The notes beneath the pieces are model-generated. The model was given only the letters and a program-made list of their open reading frames with translations, was not told the DNA's origin and made no database searches. DNA of 64,000 nucleotides from Rhizobiales bacterium SYSU XM002. GTDB taxonomy: Bacteria; Pseudomonadota; Alphaproteobacteria; Rhizobiales; Beijerinckiaceae. Within the stretch, counting starts at the first letter, position 1; each line of letters starts with the position of its first letter. The translations under genes were made by a program, and so were the position numbers. The stretch spans positions 1 through 64,000 of the forward strand of contig VWVY01000001.1 of assembly GCA_009846685.1 (NCBI GenBank), written 5' to 3'. Below, piece after piece: positions 24,467 through 33,285 of this stretch.

Positions 24467-24988
24467 TCAATCCTTCAGGACTTGGGGGGAAGCGCTGGTC
24501 GCTCCAGGGCGCGAACGACCTGCAAGCCGCCAGGCAAGGGCGGCGCTCAGGATCGCCATGACGATCGGCAGCCAACCGTAGATCACTGCCAGAAAGTAGG
24601 AGGTTCTCACCGGGCCGAAAACAAGCCAGACAATTACGAACCCGACGAGGTAGCCCATTGCGGCGGCAGGAACGGCGGCGAGCGCGATCAGCGTCCCGCG
24701 ACCGAGACCGGTCGCTCGCGGCCCTGTCATGGCCTGACGTTTCAGCTTGGCTGCACCCCAGAAGGCGCTGCAAATGCCCCCGAACAGCCCGACGACTGGC
24801 GCGATGAAGAAAACGAGCGTCATCACGCCGCCTCCGTCATGATCACGGATGCCGGCGAGGTCCCAGTACAGCAGCGTGCCGAAAAAAGTCGCGAAGAATG
24901 TCGCGACCGTGCCGGCGAGGAAGGCCAGGAACACAAGCAATGCAATGCGCCCCGCTCCGGAACCTCGCGTGTCAGACCGGGCGCTCAT
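24467..24988 (-). CDS. Small inner-membrane protein, function unknown
   Basis: A 173-residue protein with four clear hydrophobic segments (IALLVFLAFLAGTVATFFAT; LVFFIAPVVGLFGGICSAFW; ALAAVPAAAMGYLVGFVIVW; FLAVIYGWLPIVMAILSAAL). No recognised motif. It sits between and with the two secreted SH3-like genes on the same strand. Confidence 0.65.
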   Translation of the reverse strand: MSARSDTRGSGAGRIALLVFLAFLAGTVATFFATFFGTLLYWDLAGIRDHDGGGVMTLVFFIAPVVGLFGGICSAFWGAAKLKRQAMTGPRATGLGRGTLIALAAVPAAAMGYLVGFVIVWLVFGPVRTSYFLAVIYGWLPIVMAILSAALAWRLAGRSRPGATSASPQVLKD

Positions 24989-25127
24989 GGGAGCACTGCC
25001 ACTGGCGCGCGAACGGGGAATTCCTGGCTGGTGCGTTGGGCCATCGTGCTTCTGCGCATTGTCTTTCTCCGGGATGGTCTTTTCTGTCTGGCAACATGTG
25101 AAGGCGTTTCGCGACCGGTCGCCGCCG

Positions 25128-25466
25128 CTACTCGAAGCAATCGATCAGCCGCTTGTTCACCCATCCAGAGCGCGACTTGGACTCGTCCATTTCGGGCACG
25201 TGCATGGCGGTGCGCTTCGTTCCGGGGTACCAGCGTGCGAGCACCCAGTTACCTTCCTGAACGATGTCGGTGTAATCCGGCGGGTGCAGCAAACCCACCA
25301 ACTCCTGTGGCTTCATGCGCGCCACAAGGGAATGTTTCGCCGAGGGGCCGTCGCGCAGCGCTACGAATCCGTCGGATGAGCGCTTTACGGCGCAGGCGTA
25401 GTTCGCTTCCGCGACAGCGCCCGAGATCAGAAAACAAAGCAACGCGGGGAAAGTCTTGCGGATCAT
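25128..25466 (-). CDS. Secreted SH3-like domain protein B
   Basis: A 112-residue exported protein: signal peptide (MIRKTFPALLCFLISGAVAEA), then one SH3-like domain beginning CAVKRSSDGFVALRDGPSAK and ending SGWVNKRLIDCFE. Cysteines at both ends as in its paralogue at 24141. ATG 25466 is chosen because the signal peptide begins there; an in-frame extension to 25541 has no such feature. Confidence 0.72.
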   Translation of the reverse strand: MIRKTFPALLCFLISGAVAEANYACAVKRSSDGFVALRDGPSAKHSLVARMKPQELVGLLHPPDYTDIVQEGNWVLARWYPGTKRTAMHVPEMDESKSRSGWVNKRLIDCFE

Positions 25467-25721
25467 GGCGGGCAACTCCGGTCGTTCCAAGGCTGATAGG
25501 TGACAGGCAAGCCACCCTGATTGACCTCGCTTGTCGCGCATTCATGTTTCCGCTGAATGCCGTGCCGCGGGCGATTTGTTTCAGCGCACCAAAGCCCGTT
25601 CGAGGCCTTCTGTTTCAGCGCGGAAACAATCGGGGCTCCGCGCGGGCATCAGACGAAACATGCCGGCGTCAGAAAGGAGCGCATAGGCCGCCACGCGGCG
25701 ACGAGTGAAAGGAAGACCAAA

Positions 25722-27314
25722 ATGCCACTCCCAATGACCCAAGCGCAGCGCGCTTCGTCCCGGTGTGTGATGCGGTTTATGGCGGCAACCGTTTGCGCAG
25801 CGGCTCTCCTTGCCATCCCTGGCTTCCTTGGCCGAGGTCACGCTCAGCCGGCACAGGCGCAGACGACGATGCAGCAAGGCGTTGCGCTCGATACCAGCAA
25901 GTTGCCGCGGCTACCGGCCATGAAGGTTCTCGTGGCGCTGCCGCAGACGACCATCATTCTCTCGGCGGAAACGGTGCCCACCGCGACCAAGGCGGCGCTG
26001 GACCTGCTGGAGGCCAACGGCTGGCAACGCTATGAGAGCCCCGGCGCGCAGGCGGGCGGACCCATCCATCAGATGAAGAAAGGGCAACAGGCGCTCACCG
26101 TTTTCGTGCAGGCGGCGCCAGCCCACAACAACGCAACCTCGATAAGCTACACCGAGATGCCGCTTTCGCGGGACTTGCCGTTCCCGGTCCGGTCCTCGGG
26201 CATCCGTTTTGCGCCCGATTCGCTGCATCTCGACGCGACCGTGCCGATGCCGCATACGGCCGTGCTGGCGTCTTATCGCGCCGAACTCGTGGCCCTTGGC
26301 TGGGTCCTCCATTCGGCGAGCGACGGCAGCGCGGCCATGAAAATCCCGACGGGTGATGGCATGCATCACGCATTTTTCACCCATCCAGCGCAGGGCGCGC
26401 TGCACGTCACGGCAAAGGGACTGGGACAGGACGCCTCCAGCCTCACGGTCCGCGCTGTACCGTTGTCTGTTCTGCCGGGCGCTCCGACGGCGCGTGTGCC
26501 AGCCGTTCCCGCACCGCAACCGCCCCCGCAGACTGAGGATCACGCGCGGCTCAACCGGCAGTTCGACGCCCTGACACAGGACGTGATGCGACAGGCGTTG
26601 CAGCCGTCGCCAGCGGCGCCGGGCTCGGGCATCGACGCCGCGCTTGCGGCCGCGCGCGCGGCAGGTGTTCGTGTTGACATCGCGGGTCGCACGCAACCCA
26701 CGGCGAAAGCCGACGCCGAGCCAGCGTTGGAGCGAGATCAGGCAGGCGGTCTGCCAGTTCCGAAAGGAGCGACCTCGAAAAGTCACGAGACAACTAACTG
26801 GCGGATTGAAGTCACTGCCACGCTCAAGGCAAGCCCGGACAGTGTCTTGGCGTTCTACGGTCGCGAGCTTGCAGCGCTTGGCTGGCGTGAGGCCGCTCCC
26901 GTGAAGTCCGAAGGCAACCGCGTGTCCGCATCCTATGCTTCAGCGGAAGGCCCCGCATTCCTGACAATTGAGCGCAAGGGCCGCGAGACAACAGTCACGC
27001 TGCTGTTGCGCAAGGAAGCCGAGGCGCGCAAGGCCGGTGTAATGCCGAAGACCGGCCATGCGCGGATCCTGTTCGGCAACACGATGGATGCTGAAGCGAC
27101 CGTTTTCGTCGGTGGAAAAACGCTGAAAGTCGGATCCGGTGTCGGTGCGAAGAAGCCCGACGGACCTTCACTGGAGGTGCTGCCCGGTGTCCACCGGATC
27201 ACGTTCCGCAGTCCCAACCAGCCGGAGGTCGTTGAGACGGTAACTGTCCGTGCTGACGATGTCTGGGGCGTTCTGTTGGGTCCGGGCGGGGCGCTACCCC
27301 TGCCGATGTACTGA
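25722..27314 (+). CDS. Exported protein with three repeats of an unnamed alpha/beta unit
   Basis: A 530-residue protein. An N-terminal hydrophobic segment (VMRFMAATVCAAALLAIPGF) and AQPAQAQ look like a signal peptide. Three similar units follow: about 50-120 (KAALDLLEANGWQRYES ... LTVFVQ), 165-260 (VLASYRAELVALGWVLHSAS ... LHVTAKG) and 375-450 (SVLAFYGRELAALGWREAA ... TVTLLLRK). Proline-rich and Ala/Gln-rich linkers separate them. The last ~80 residues (ARILFGNTMDAEATVFVGGK) form a small beta-rich domain resembling PEGA-type surface domains. No catalytic motif is seen. GGAAG precedes ATG 25722. Function unknown. Confidence 0.7.
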   Translation: MPLPMTQAQRASSRCVMRFMAATVCAAALLAIPGFLGRGHAQPAQAQTTMQQGVALDTSKLPRLPAMKVLVALPQTTIILSAETVPTATKAALDLLEANGWQRYESPGAQAGGPIHQMKKGQQALTVFVQAAPAHNNATSISYTEMPLSRDLPFPVRSSGIRFAPDSLHLDATVPMPHTAVLASYRAELVALGWVLHSASDGSAAMKIPTGDGMHHAFFTHPAQGALHVTAKGLGQDASSLTVRAVPLSVLPGAPTARVPAVPAPQPPPQTEDHARLNRQFDALTQDVMRQALQPSPAAPGSGIDAALAAARAAGVRVDIAGRTQPTAKADAEPALERDQAGGLPVPKGATSKSHETTNWRIEVTATLKASPDSVLAFYGRELAALGWREAAPVKSEGNRVSASYASAEGPAFLTIERKGRETTVTLLLRKEAEARKAGVMPKTGHARILFGNTMDAEATVFVGGKTLKVGSGVGAKKPDGPSLEVLPGVHRITFRSPNQPEVVETVTVRADDVWGVLLGPGGALPLPMY

Positions 27315-27410
27315 ACCGGGGGGGGAGGGTGACATGTGCAATTCAGGACCGGCACTCAACCCTCGGCTTTTGCGGTGCTGTTCTCGTCGCGCTGTCCGGC
27401 CAGGCCAGCC

Positions 27411-27640
27411 TTTGCCTGAGTTATCCGCCTAACGGTTTTGATGTATGTCCGGTATCCGCTGTCGCGGCGGTATGTTGAGGACCTGCTGCCGACAAACGCC
27501 AAGTCAGTCGCTGGTCGAACAACCGGGCCAAGAACTCCTGCCACCATCCCGGCGGCGAGAGGGGGCAGTGCTCTCAGTCCGACAGTGTGAAGTTCGCAAG
27601 AGTTCGCGACTATTCACGGAGACGGCTCGGAAAGGCTAAC
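27411..27640 (+). pseudogene. IS6-family transposase remnant with internal deletion
   Basis: After an in-frame TGA the frame reads VIRLTVLMYVRYPLSRRYVE DLL, the N-terminal HTH region of an IS6 transposase, then jumps to a degraded C-terminal section (SVAGRTTGPRTPATI corresponds to GRWSNNRAENSHQP read with a frame change; RRREGAVL.. corresponds to RRRERAML). The middle DDE core is deleted. It lies between the secreted-protein gene and the cyanate operon. Confidence 0.65.
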
Positions 27641-28062
27641 GAGAAGGCGTTCTGCCTATTTCTTGAGCTACAGCGCCACTGAATATTCAGTGTGCGACAT
27701 CAAGCATCAGCCCGCTGCGCTGCTCCCGCCATCTTTGGCAATTCCTTTTTTCAAGGTGATGTCGGTGGAGACGGCCCTGGCAGCCCATCGATGGGGACGG
27801 CGCGCCCTTGCTGATACCGAAAAATGGAAATTCCATCGAATAGCCAGACAGTTCGATGGCATTCAGCGCGCTATAACTGATAAGACCGCGCTCTCGAAAT
27901 CCAATGGGCTCAGGAGGGCACAATGCCGGTCCATCCTCATGGGCTCCGAGCGTCGGCGAGCCCTTTGCGCTTGGTAGCGGTTCGGGACATGCCTCCGCCA
28001 TGAGCACGAAGACAATCCCACATCTAATTGAAAAAGCTTATAAATAAGAGATGAGTTCAGAA
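27641..28062. other. Intergenic region upstream of the cyanate operon
   Basis: About 420 bases follow the IS6 remnant before the sigma-54 promoter. No supported gene. A 106-residue minus-strand frame at 27687-28007 has no recognisable features. The stretch may be further decayed insertion-sequence DNA, but I cannot prove that. Confidence 0.4.
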
Positions 28063-28078
28063 TGGCATATCCGTTGCT
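28063..28078 (+). promoter_or_regulatory. Sigma-54 promoter of the cyanate operon
   Basis: TGGCATATCCGTTGCT matches the RpoN -24/-12 consensus with GG-N10-GC spacing. Initiation is predicted near 28090, giving a short leader that includes AGGAG before ATG 28114. Confidence 0.75.
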
Positions 28079-28113
28079 GAGCTTCCGCTTGTTTCAGGCA
28101 GGAGAGCAGCGCC

Positions 28114-29496
28114 ATGTCGGCATTTTCGAATCCTTTTTCCAGTGCAGTCCGCTTCATGAAAGGCTGCATCTGCGGCCAGCACCGCTCCGCCGAGGAACAT
28201 GTACAAGCCATGAAGGCTGAAGCCGTCGAGGCTCCGCTGGACAATGACGAGAAGCGCTATGGCCGGGTGATCGAACGAGCGGTGATGCAGGCCTTGTTCC
28301 CGCGCGATGCCGAACGTCGGGCCTTCCTCAAGGCGGTTGGCGCTTCGACGGCCTATGCTGCCATCGCCTCGCTGTTCCCGCTCGCAACCGCAACCGAGGT
28401 GCTGGCGCAAGGCGCGCCGCTCGAAAAGAAGGATCTGAAGGTCGGCTTTATACCGATCACCTGCGCAACGCCGATCATCATGGCGAAGCCGATGGGCTTC
28501 TACGAGAAGCATGGGCTCAACGTCGACGTCATCAAGACCGCCGGTTGGGCGGTCGTCCGCGACAAGACGCTGAACAAGGAATACGACGCCGCGCACATGC
28601 TCTCGCCGATGCCGCTGGCGATCACGCTCGGTGCCGGTTCAAACCCGATTCCCTATACGATGCCGGCGGTCGAGAACATCAACGGCCAGGCCATCACGCT
28701 GTCGATGAAGCACAAGGACAAGCGCGACCCAAAGAGCTGGAAAGGCTTCAAGTTCGCCGTTCCCTTCGACTACTCCATGCACAACTATCTACTGCGCTAT
28801 TATCTCGCCGAGCACGGCATTGATCCCGATACGGATGTGCAGATCCGTGCCGTGCCGCCGCCGGAGATGGTCGCGAACCTGCGGGCCGACAACATTGACG
28901 GGTTCCTTGCTCCCGATCCGGTCAACCAGCGCGCGGTCTACGACGGCGTCGGTTTCATCCACATCCTGTCCAAGGAGATCTGGGACCGGCACCCCTGCTG
29001 CGCATTCGCTGCGTCGAAGGAATTCGTGATGGGTTCGCCCAACACCTACGCCGCGTTGCTCAAGGCGATCATCGATGCGACCGCCTTTGCGACAAAGCAG
29101 GAAAACCGCAAGCAGATCGCTGAGGCGATCGCACCTGCGAACTATCTCAATCAGCCGGTGACGGTGGTCGAGCAGGTCCTCACGGGGACCTTCGCAGATG
29201 GCCTCGGCAAGGTACAGAAGGTGCCAGACCGGATCGACTTCGATCCGTTCCCTTACGAGAGCTTCGCGATCTGGATTCTCACGCAGATGAAGCGTTGGGG
29301 GCAGATCAAGGGCGATGTCGATTACGCTGGCGTTGCCAAGCAGGTCTATCTCGCGACCGACGCCGCCAAGCTGATGAAGGATGTGGGCCTCACCCCGCCG
29401 ACCGACTCGCGCAAGACCTTCGCCGTGATGGGCAAGACGTTCGATCCGGCAAAGCCCGAGGACTACGTCAACTCCTTCAAGATCAAGCGGACCTGA
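28114..29496 (+). CDS. NrtA/CynA-type substrate-binding protein (cyanate operon)
   Basis: A 460-residue binding protein of the nitrate/cyanate/bicarbonate (NrtA-CmpA) group. A ~65-residue N-terminal extension with KGCICGQH precedes an internal twin-arginine signal (ERRAFLKAVGAS, near 68). The mature part has KVGFIPITCATPIIMAKPMG, VIKTAGWAVVRDKTLNKEYD and FKFAVPFDYSMHNYLLRYYL. It is followed 3 bases later by the permease, then ATPase and cyanase, so cyanate is the probable ligand; nitrate cannot be excluded. It is about 80% alike, by eye, to the second copy at 31870-33237. Confidence 0.9.
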   Translation: MSAFSNPFSSAVRFMKGCICGQHRSAEEHVQAMKAEAVEAPLDNDEKRYGRVIERAVMQALFPRDAERRAFLKAVGASTAYAAIASLFPLATATEVLAQGAPLEKKDLKVGFIPITCATPIIMAKPMGFYEKHGLNVDVIKTAGWAVVRDKTLNKEYDAAHMLSPMPLAITLGAGSNPIPYTMPAVENINGQAITLSMKHKDKRDPKSWKGFKFAVPFDYSMHNYLLRYYLAEHGIDPDTDVQIRAVPPPEMVANLRADNIDGFLAPDPVNQRAVYDGVGFIHILSKEIWDRHPCCAFAASKEFVMGSPNTYAALLKAIIDATAFATKQENRKQIAEAIAPANYLNQPVTVVEQVLTGTFADGLGKVQKVPDRIDFDPFPYESFAIWILTQMKRWGQIKGDVDYAGVAKQVYLATDAAKLMKDVGLTPPTDSRKTFAVMGKTFDPAKPEDYVNSFKIKRT

Positions 29497-29499
29497 GCC

Positions 29500-30342
29500 A
29501 TGCGGGAGAGCAATCTCGGATTTCGCGCGGGGATCGTCTCGATTGCGATCCTCGTGATCTTCGGCCTCGCCTGGCACCTTGCGGTATCCGGCACAGGGCC
29601 GGCGCAGAACATCGATCCGGAATACGCCAAGCTGCTCGGCCAGACGGCAGTGCAGGGCAAATCCGCGATGCCGGGCCCGATCGACGTGCTCAAGACGATC
29701 TGGGGGCACCTCAAGGAGCCGTTTTATGATCGTGGACCCAACGACAAGGGCATCGGTATCCAGTTGGCGTATTCGATCGGCCGCGTTCTGATCGGCTATG
29801 CCCTCGCGATTGTCGTGGCGCTGCCGCTTGGTTTCGTGATCGGCATGTCGCCGCTGATGAGTCGGGCGCTCGATCCGTTCATCCAGATCATGAAGCCAGT
29901 CTCGCCGCTCGCCTGGATGCCGCTCGCGCTCTACACGATCAAGGATTCCTCGATCTCCTCCATCTTCGTGATCTTCATCTGCTCGCTCTGGCCGATGCTG
30001 ATCAATACCGCTTTCGGCGTCGCGTCTGTCCGGAAGGAATGGATCAACGTCGCGCGGACGCTGGAGGTCGGCAACCTGCGCCGGGCTTTCACCGTCATTC
30101 TTCCGGCGGCGGCACCCACCATCGTCACCGGCATGCGGATCTCGATCGGCATTGCATGGCTGGTGATCGTCGCGGCCGAGATGCTCGTGGGCGGCACCGG
30201 GATCGGCTACTTCGTCTGGAACGAGTGGAACAATCTCTCGATCACTAATGTGATCACCTCGATCCTCGTTATCGGCCTTGTCGGCATGCTGCTCGACCAG
30301 GCGCTTGCGCGCGTCGGCCGCGCCGTCTCATTCCCGGAGTAA
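29500..30342 (+). CDS. ABC transporter permease, NrtB/CynB type
   Basis: A 280-residue inner-membrane permease. One N-terminal membrane helix ([16 protein letters not shown]) precedes a periplasmic stretch and five more helices; the EAA loop is [23 protein letters not shown] 29500 is 3 bases after the binding-protein stop. It partners the ATPase at 30347 for cyanate (or nitrate) import. Confidence 0.92.
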   Translation: MRESNLGFRAGIVSIAILVIFGLAWHLAVSGTGPAQNIDPEYAKLLGQTAVQGKSAMPGPIDVLKTIWGHLKEPFYDRGPNDKGIGIQLAYSIGRVLIGYALAIVVALPLGFVIGMSPLMSRALDPFIQIMKPVSPLAWMPLALYTIKDSSISSIFVIFICSLWPMLINTAFGVASVRKEWINVARTLEVGNLRRAFTVILPAAAPTIVTGMRISIGIAWLVIVAAEMLVGGTGIGYFVWNEWNNLSITNVITSILVIGLVGMLLDQALARVGRAVSFPE

Positions 30343-30346
30343 GCCG

Positions 30347-31243
30347 ATGAGCGATGAGAAGTTCATTTCCATCGAGGGCATTTCCCGCCATTTCGATGCG
30401 CCTGGCGGCGGCAAGACGACCGTGTTCGAGGACGTCTGGTTCCGCATCGCCAAAGGCGAGTTCGTCTGCATGATCGGTCATTCCGGCTGCGGCAAGACGA
30501 CCGTGCTCAACATCCTCTCCGGGCTCGACCTCCCGGATGAGGGCGCGGCGATCGTTGACAACAAGGCGATAGAAGGCCCCTCGCTCGACCGGGCGGTGAT
30601 TTTCCAGAGCCACGCGCTGCTGCCTTGGCGAACCGTGCTCGGCAACGTCGCCTACGCCGTTTCCTCGAAATGGCGCGACTGGACGAAGGCCAGGATCGAG
30701 GAGCATGCCAAAGGCTTTATCGAGAAGGTCGGTCTGAAGGGTTCGGAGGGCAAGCGGCCGGCCCAGTTATCCGGCGGGATGAAGCAGCGCGTCGGCATCG
30801 CCCGCGCGCTCTCCATCGAACCGAAAATCCTGCTGATGGACGAGCCGTTCTCCGCGCTCGACGCGCTCACCCGCGGGACCTTGCAGGATGAGGTTCGTCG
30901 CATCTGCCTTGATACGGGGCAGACGGTTTTCATGATCACCCATGATGTCGATGAGGCCATCTATCTCGCCGACAAGATCATTCTGATGACAAACGGCCCT
31001 GAGGCGATGGTGGCGGAAATCGTCGAGAACCCGCTGCCGAAGGAGCGCGACCGCAACCAGATTCACAAGCATCCGAGCTACTACGCGATCCGGAACCACC
31101 TGATCGATTTCCTGGTCACGCGCTCGAAGACCTTCAAGTCCGAGGTGCCAAACGACTACGACCGGCGCAGGCCGCCCGTCGTCCGCCCGCAAGGGCAACC
31201 CCAGCCGGTTCCGCCCGGCGAGGCTGGCCGCAAGGTCGCCTGA
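30347..31243 (+). CDS. ABC transporter ATP-binding protein, NrtD/CynD type
   Basis: A 298-residue ATPase: Walker [10 protein letters not shown], signature QLSGGMKQR, Walker [12 protein letters not shown] and TH switch in [12 protein letters not shown]. The C-terminal ~50 residues ([16 protein letters not shown]) are a proline/arginine-rich tail. ATG 30347 lies 4 bases after the permease stop. It energises the cyanate-operon importer. Confidence 0.92.
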   Translation: MSDEKFISIEGISRHFDAPGGGKTTVFEDVWFRIAKGEFVCMIGHSGCGKTTVLNILSGLDLPDEGAAIVDNKAIEGPSLDRAVIFQSHALLPWRTVLGNVAYAVSSKWRDWTKARIEEHAKGFIEKVGLKGSEGKRPAQLSGGMKQRVGIARALSIEPKILLMDEPFSALDALTRGTLQDEVRRICLDTGQTVFMITHDVDEAIYLADKIILMTNGPEAMVAEIVENPLPKERDRNQIHKHPSYYAIRNHLIDFLVTRSKTFKSEVPNDYDRRRPPVVRPQGQPQPVPPGEAGRKVA

Positions 31244-31274
31244 TCCCCGTCAACAAGCCAACTGGAGAAACGCC

Positions 31275-31763
31275 ATGAAGCGTTCCGACCTCACCGAGAA
31301 GATCCTCGACATCAAGCGCGAGAAAGGCTGGAGCTGGTCCTATATCTGCGAGGAGATCGGCGGTATGTCGCCGGTGCTCGTCGTCGGTGCGCTGATCGGC
31401 GAGCACAAGCTCGTCAAGCCGCTGGCGAAGAAGGCCGCGACACTTTTCGGGCTTTCCGCCGTCGAGGAGGCCATGCTGAACGAAGTGCCGATGCGTGGCC
31501 AATCAACACCAATGCCGCCGACCGATCCGCTGATCTACCGCCTGTATGAACTCGTGATGGTCAACGGTCCGGCGATGAAGCTGCTCATTGAGGAAGAGTT
31601 CGGCGACGGCATCATGTCCGCCATCGATTTCAATATGGAGATCGAACGCGAGGCGAACCCGAAGGGCGATCGCGTGAAGCTAGGCATGTCGGGCAAGTTC
31701 CTGCCGTTCAAGTATTACGGCAACGAGCAGGGCATCCCGGATTACGGCTTCAAGGAATCCTGA
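31275..31763 (+). CDS. cynS: Cyanate hydratase (cyanase)
   Basis: A 162-residue cyanase, close to the usual 156. The catalytic residues are visible: Arg89 and Glu92 in IYRLYELV and Ser115 in GIMSAIDF, with the same spacing as Arg96/Glu99/Ser122 of E. coli CynS. It converts cyanate and bicarbonate to ammonia and two CO2, so the operon detoxifies cyanate and uses it as nitrogen. An N-terminal HTH-like region is part of the decamer fold, not DNA binding. A strong terminator follows. Confidence 0.97.
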   Translation: MKRSDLTEKILDIKREKGWSWSYICEEIGGMSPVLVVGALIGEHKLVKPLAKKAATLFGLSAVEEAMLNEVPMRGQSTPMPPTDPLIYRLYELVMVNGPAMKLLIEEEFGDGIMSAIDFNMEIEREANPKGDRVKLGMSGKFLPFKYYGNEQGIPDYGFKES

Positions 31764-31783
31764 TCCCAACCGACCCGAAAAAG

Positions 31784-31814
31784 AACCGCCGTGCTCGCTG
31801 CACGGCGGTTTTTT
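31784..31814. terminator. Bidirectional rho-independent terminator
   Basis: AACCGCCGTG / CACGGCGGTT forms a perfect 10-bp stem with a 7-base loop, flanked by TTTT on the right and AAAAAG on the left. It serves cynS on the plus strand and, through the A run, the convergent minus-strand operon ending at 31870. Confidence 0.9.
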
Positions 31815-31869
31815 GTTGCCCGGAGAAATCGGAAAAGGAGGCGCCGGATGAAGCGCCTCCTCTGATCAT

Positions 31870-33237
31870 TCAGCTCCGCTTGATCGCGAAGGAGTTCGCA
31901 TAGTCCTCCGGCTTTGCCGGATCGAAGACCTTGCCCATCACCGAGAAGCTCTTGGATGTCGTGGCCGGCGGGGTCAGCCCCATCTGCTTCATGACCTTGG
32001 CGGCGTCGGTTGCCAGGAAGACCTCCTTGGCGATCTTGGCGTAATCGACATCGCCCTTCACCTGCCCCCAGCGCTTCATCTGCGTGAGCATCCAGACGGC
32101 GAAGCTCTCCCACGGGAATGGGTCGAAGTCGACGCGTTTCGGATCCTTCTTGATCGCACCCTTGCCGTCGGCGTAGGTGCCGGTCAGCGCTTGTTCGAGC
32201 ACGATCTGCGGCTGGTTGAGGTAGGCCGCCGGGGCGATAGCCTCGGCGATGGCCTTGCGGTTCTCGCTCTTCGAGGCATAGCCGGTGGCATCGACGATCG
32301 CACGCAGCAGCGCCGCATAGCTGTTCGGGTGGGTGGTGATGAACTCCTTCGAGGCTGCGAAGGAACAGCAGGGGTGACCATCCCACATCTCCTTGGAGAG
32401 AACGTGCAGGAAGCCGGCGCCATCATAGATCGCGCGCTGGCAAACGTTATCCGGCGCGAGGAACCCGTCGATGTTGTCGGCGCGCAGGTTCGCGACCATC
32501 TCCGGCGGCGGGACAACACGAAGCTGCACATCGGTGTCCGGGTCGATGCCGTGCTCGGCGAGGTAGTAGCGCAGCAGGTAGTTGTGCATCGAGAATTCGA
32601 AGGGAATGGCGAACTTGAAGCCCTTCCAGGTCTTTGGGTCGGTCTTGTCCTTGTGTTTCATCGCCAGGGTGATGCCCTGGCCGTTGATGTTCTCGATCGC
32701 GGCGGTAGCGAAGGGAACCGGGTTTGAGCCAAGCCCCATCGAGATCGCCAGCGGCATCGGCGAGAGCATGTGCGCAGCGTCATATTCCTTGTTGATCGTC
32801 TTGTCGCGGACCACCGCCCAACCGGCGGTCTTGATGACTTCAACGTCGAGACCGTGCTTCGAATAGAAACCCATCGGATGCGCCATGATGATCGGCGTCG
32901 CACAGGTAATCGGGATGAAACCGACCTTGAGCTTGGTCTTTTCCAGCGGGCCGGTCTGCGCGAATACCTCGGTCGCGGTCGCCAGCGGGAAGAAGGTCGA
33001 GACAGCCGCCGCTGCGGTCGAGGCACCGACGGCCTTGAGGAAGCCGCGGCGCTGCATATCGTTCGGGAACAGCGCCCGCATCACGGCGGAGGCCACGACG
33101 TCCTTGTAGCGTCCTTCCTCACCGAGCGCCTCGCAGCGTGTCGCCGCTTCATGCGCGGCCTCACTCTCGTGCTCGCCGCAGGAACAGCGCTGCCGGAGCC
33201 GCGATTTGAGAGAGAAGGGATCAGAGAACATCGACAT
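31870..33237 (-). CDS. Second NrtA-type binding protein without its own permease
   Basis: A 455-residue paralogue of the binding protein at 28114. It has the same extended N-terminus, with RQRCSCGEHE replacing KGCICGQH, the twin-arginine signal QRRGFLKAVGAS, and near-identical core motifs. It ends the OsmC/ACAD/rhodanese/oxidoreductase operon and has no adjacent permease or ATPase, so it may feed the cyn importer or act as a sensor-like binding protein. AAGGAGG precedes ATG 33237. Likely ligand is cyanate, nitrate or a related small anion such as thiocyanate (inference). Confidence 0.88.
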   Translation of the reverse strand: MSMFSDPFSLKSRLRQRCSCGEHESEAAHEAATRCEALGEEGRYKDVVASAVMRALFPNDMQRRGFLKAVGASTAAAAVSTFFPLATATEVFAQTGPLEKTKLKVGFIPITCATPIIMAHPMGFYSKHGLDVEVIKTAGWAVVRDKTINKEYDAAHMLSPMPLAISMGLGSNPVPFATAAIENINGQGITLAMKHKDKTDPKTWKGFKFAIPFEFSMHNYLLRYYLAEHGIDPDTDVQLRVVPPPEMVANLRADNIDGFLAPDNVCQRAIYDGAGFLHVLSKEMWDGHPCCSFAASKEFITTHPNSYAALLRAIVDATGYASKSENRKAIAEAIAPAAYLNQPQIVLEQALTGTYADGKGAIKKDPKRVDFDPFPWESFAVWMLTQMKRWGQVKGDVDYAKIAKEVFLATDAAKVMKQMGLTPPATTSKSFSVMGKVFDPAKPEDYANSFAIKRS

Positions 33238-33285
33238 GCAAACCTCCTTTGAAACAACCGGAACGGAAAAGGGCATTGCCGCGCG

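Noticed and set aside
24482-25708. A 408-codon plus-strand frame across the SH3-like genes
   Set aside because: Arg/Pro-rich antisense translation; the minus-strand genes have signal peptides and paralogy.
27687-28007. A 106-codon minus-strand frame before the cyanate operon
   Set aside because: No motif, signal or ribosome-binding support, and the region looks like decayed DNA.
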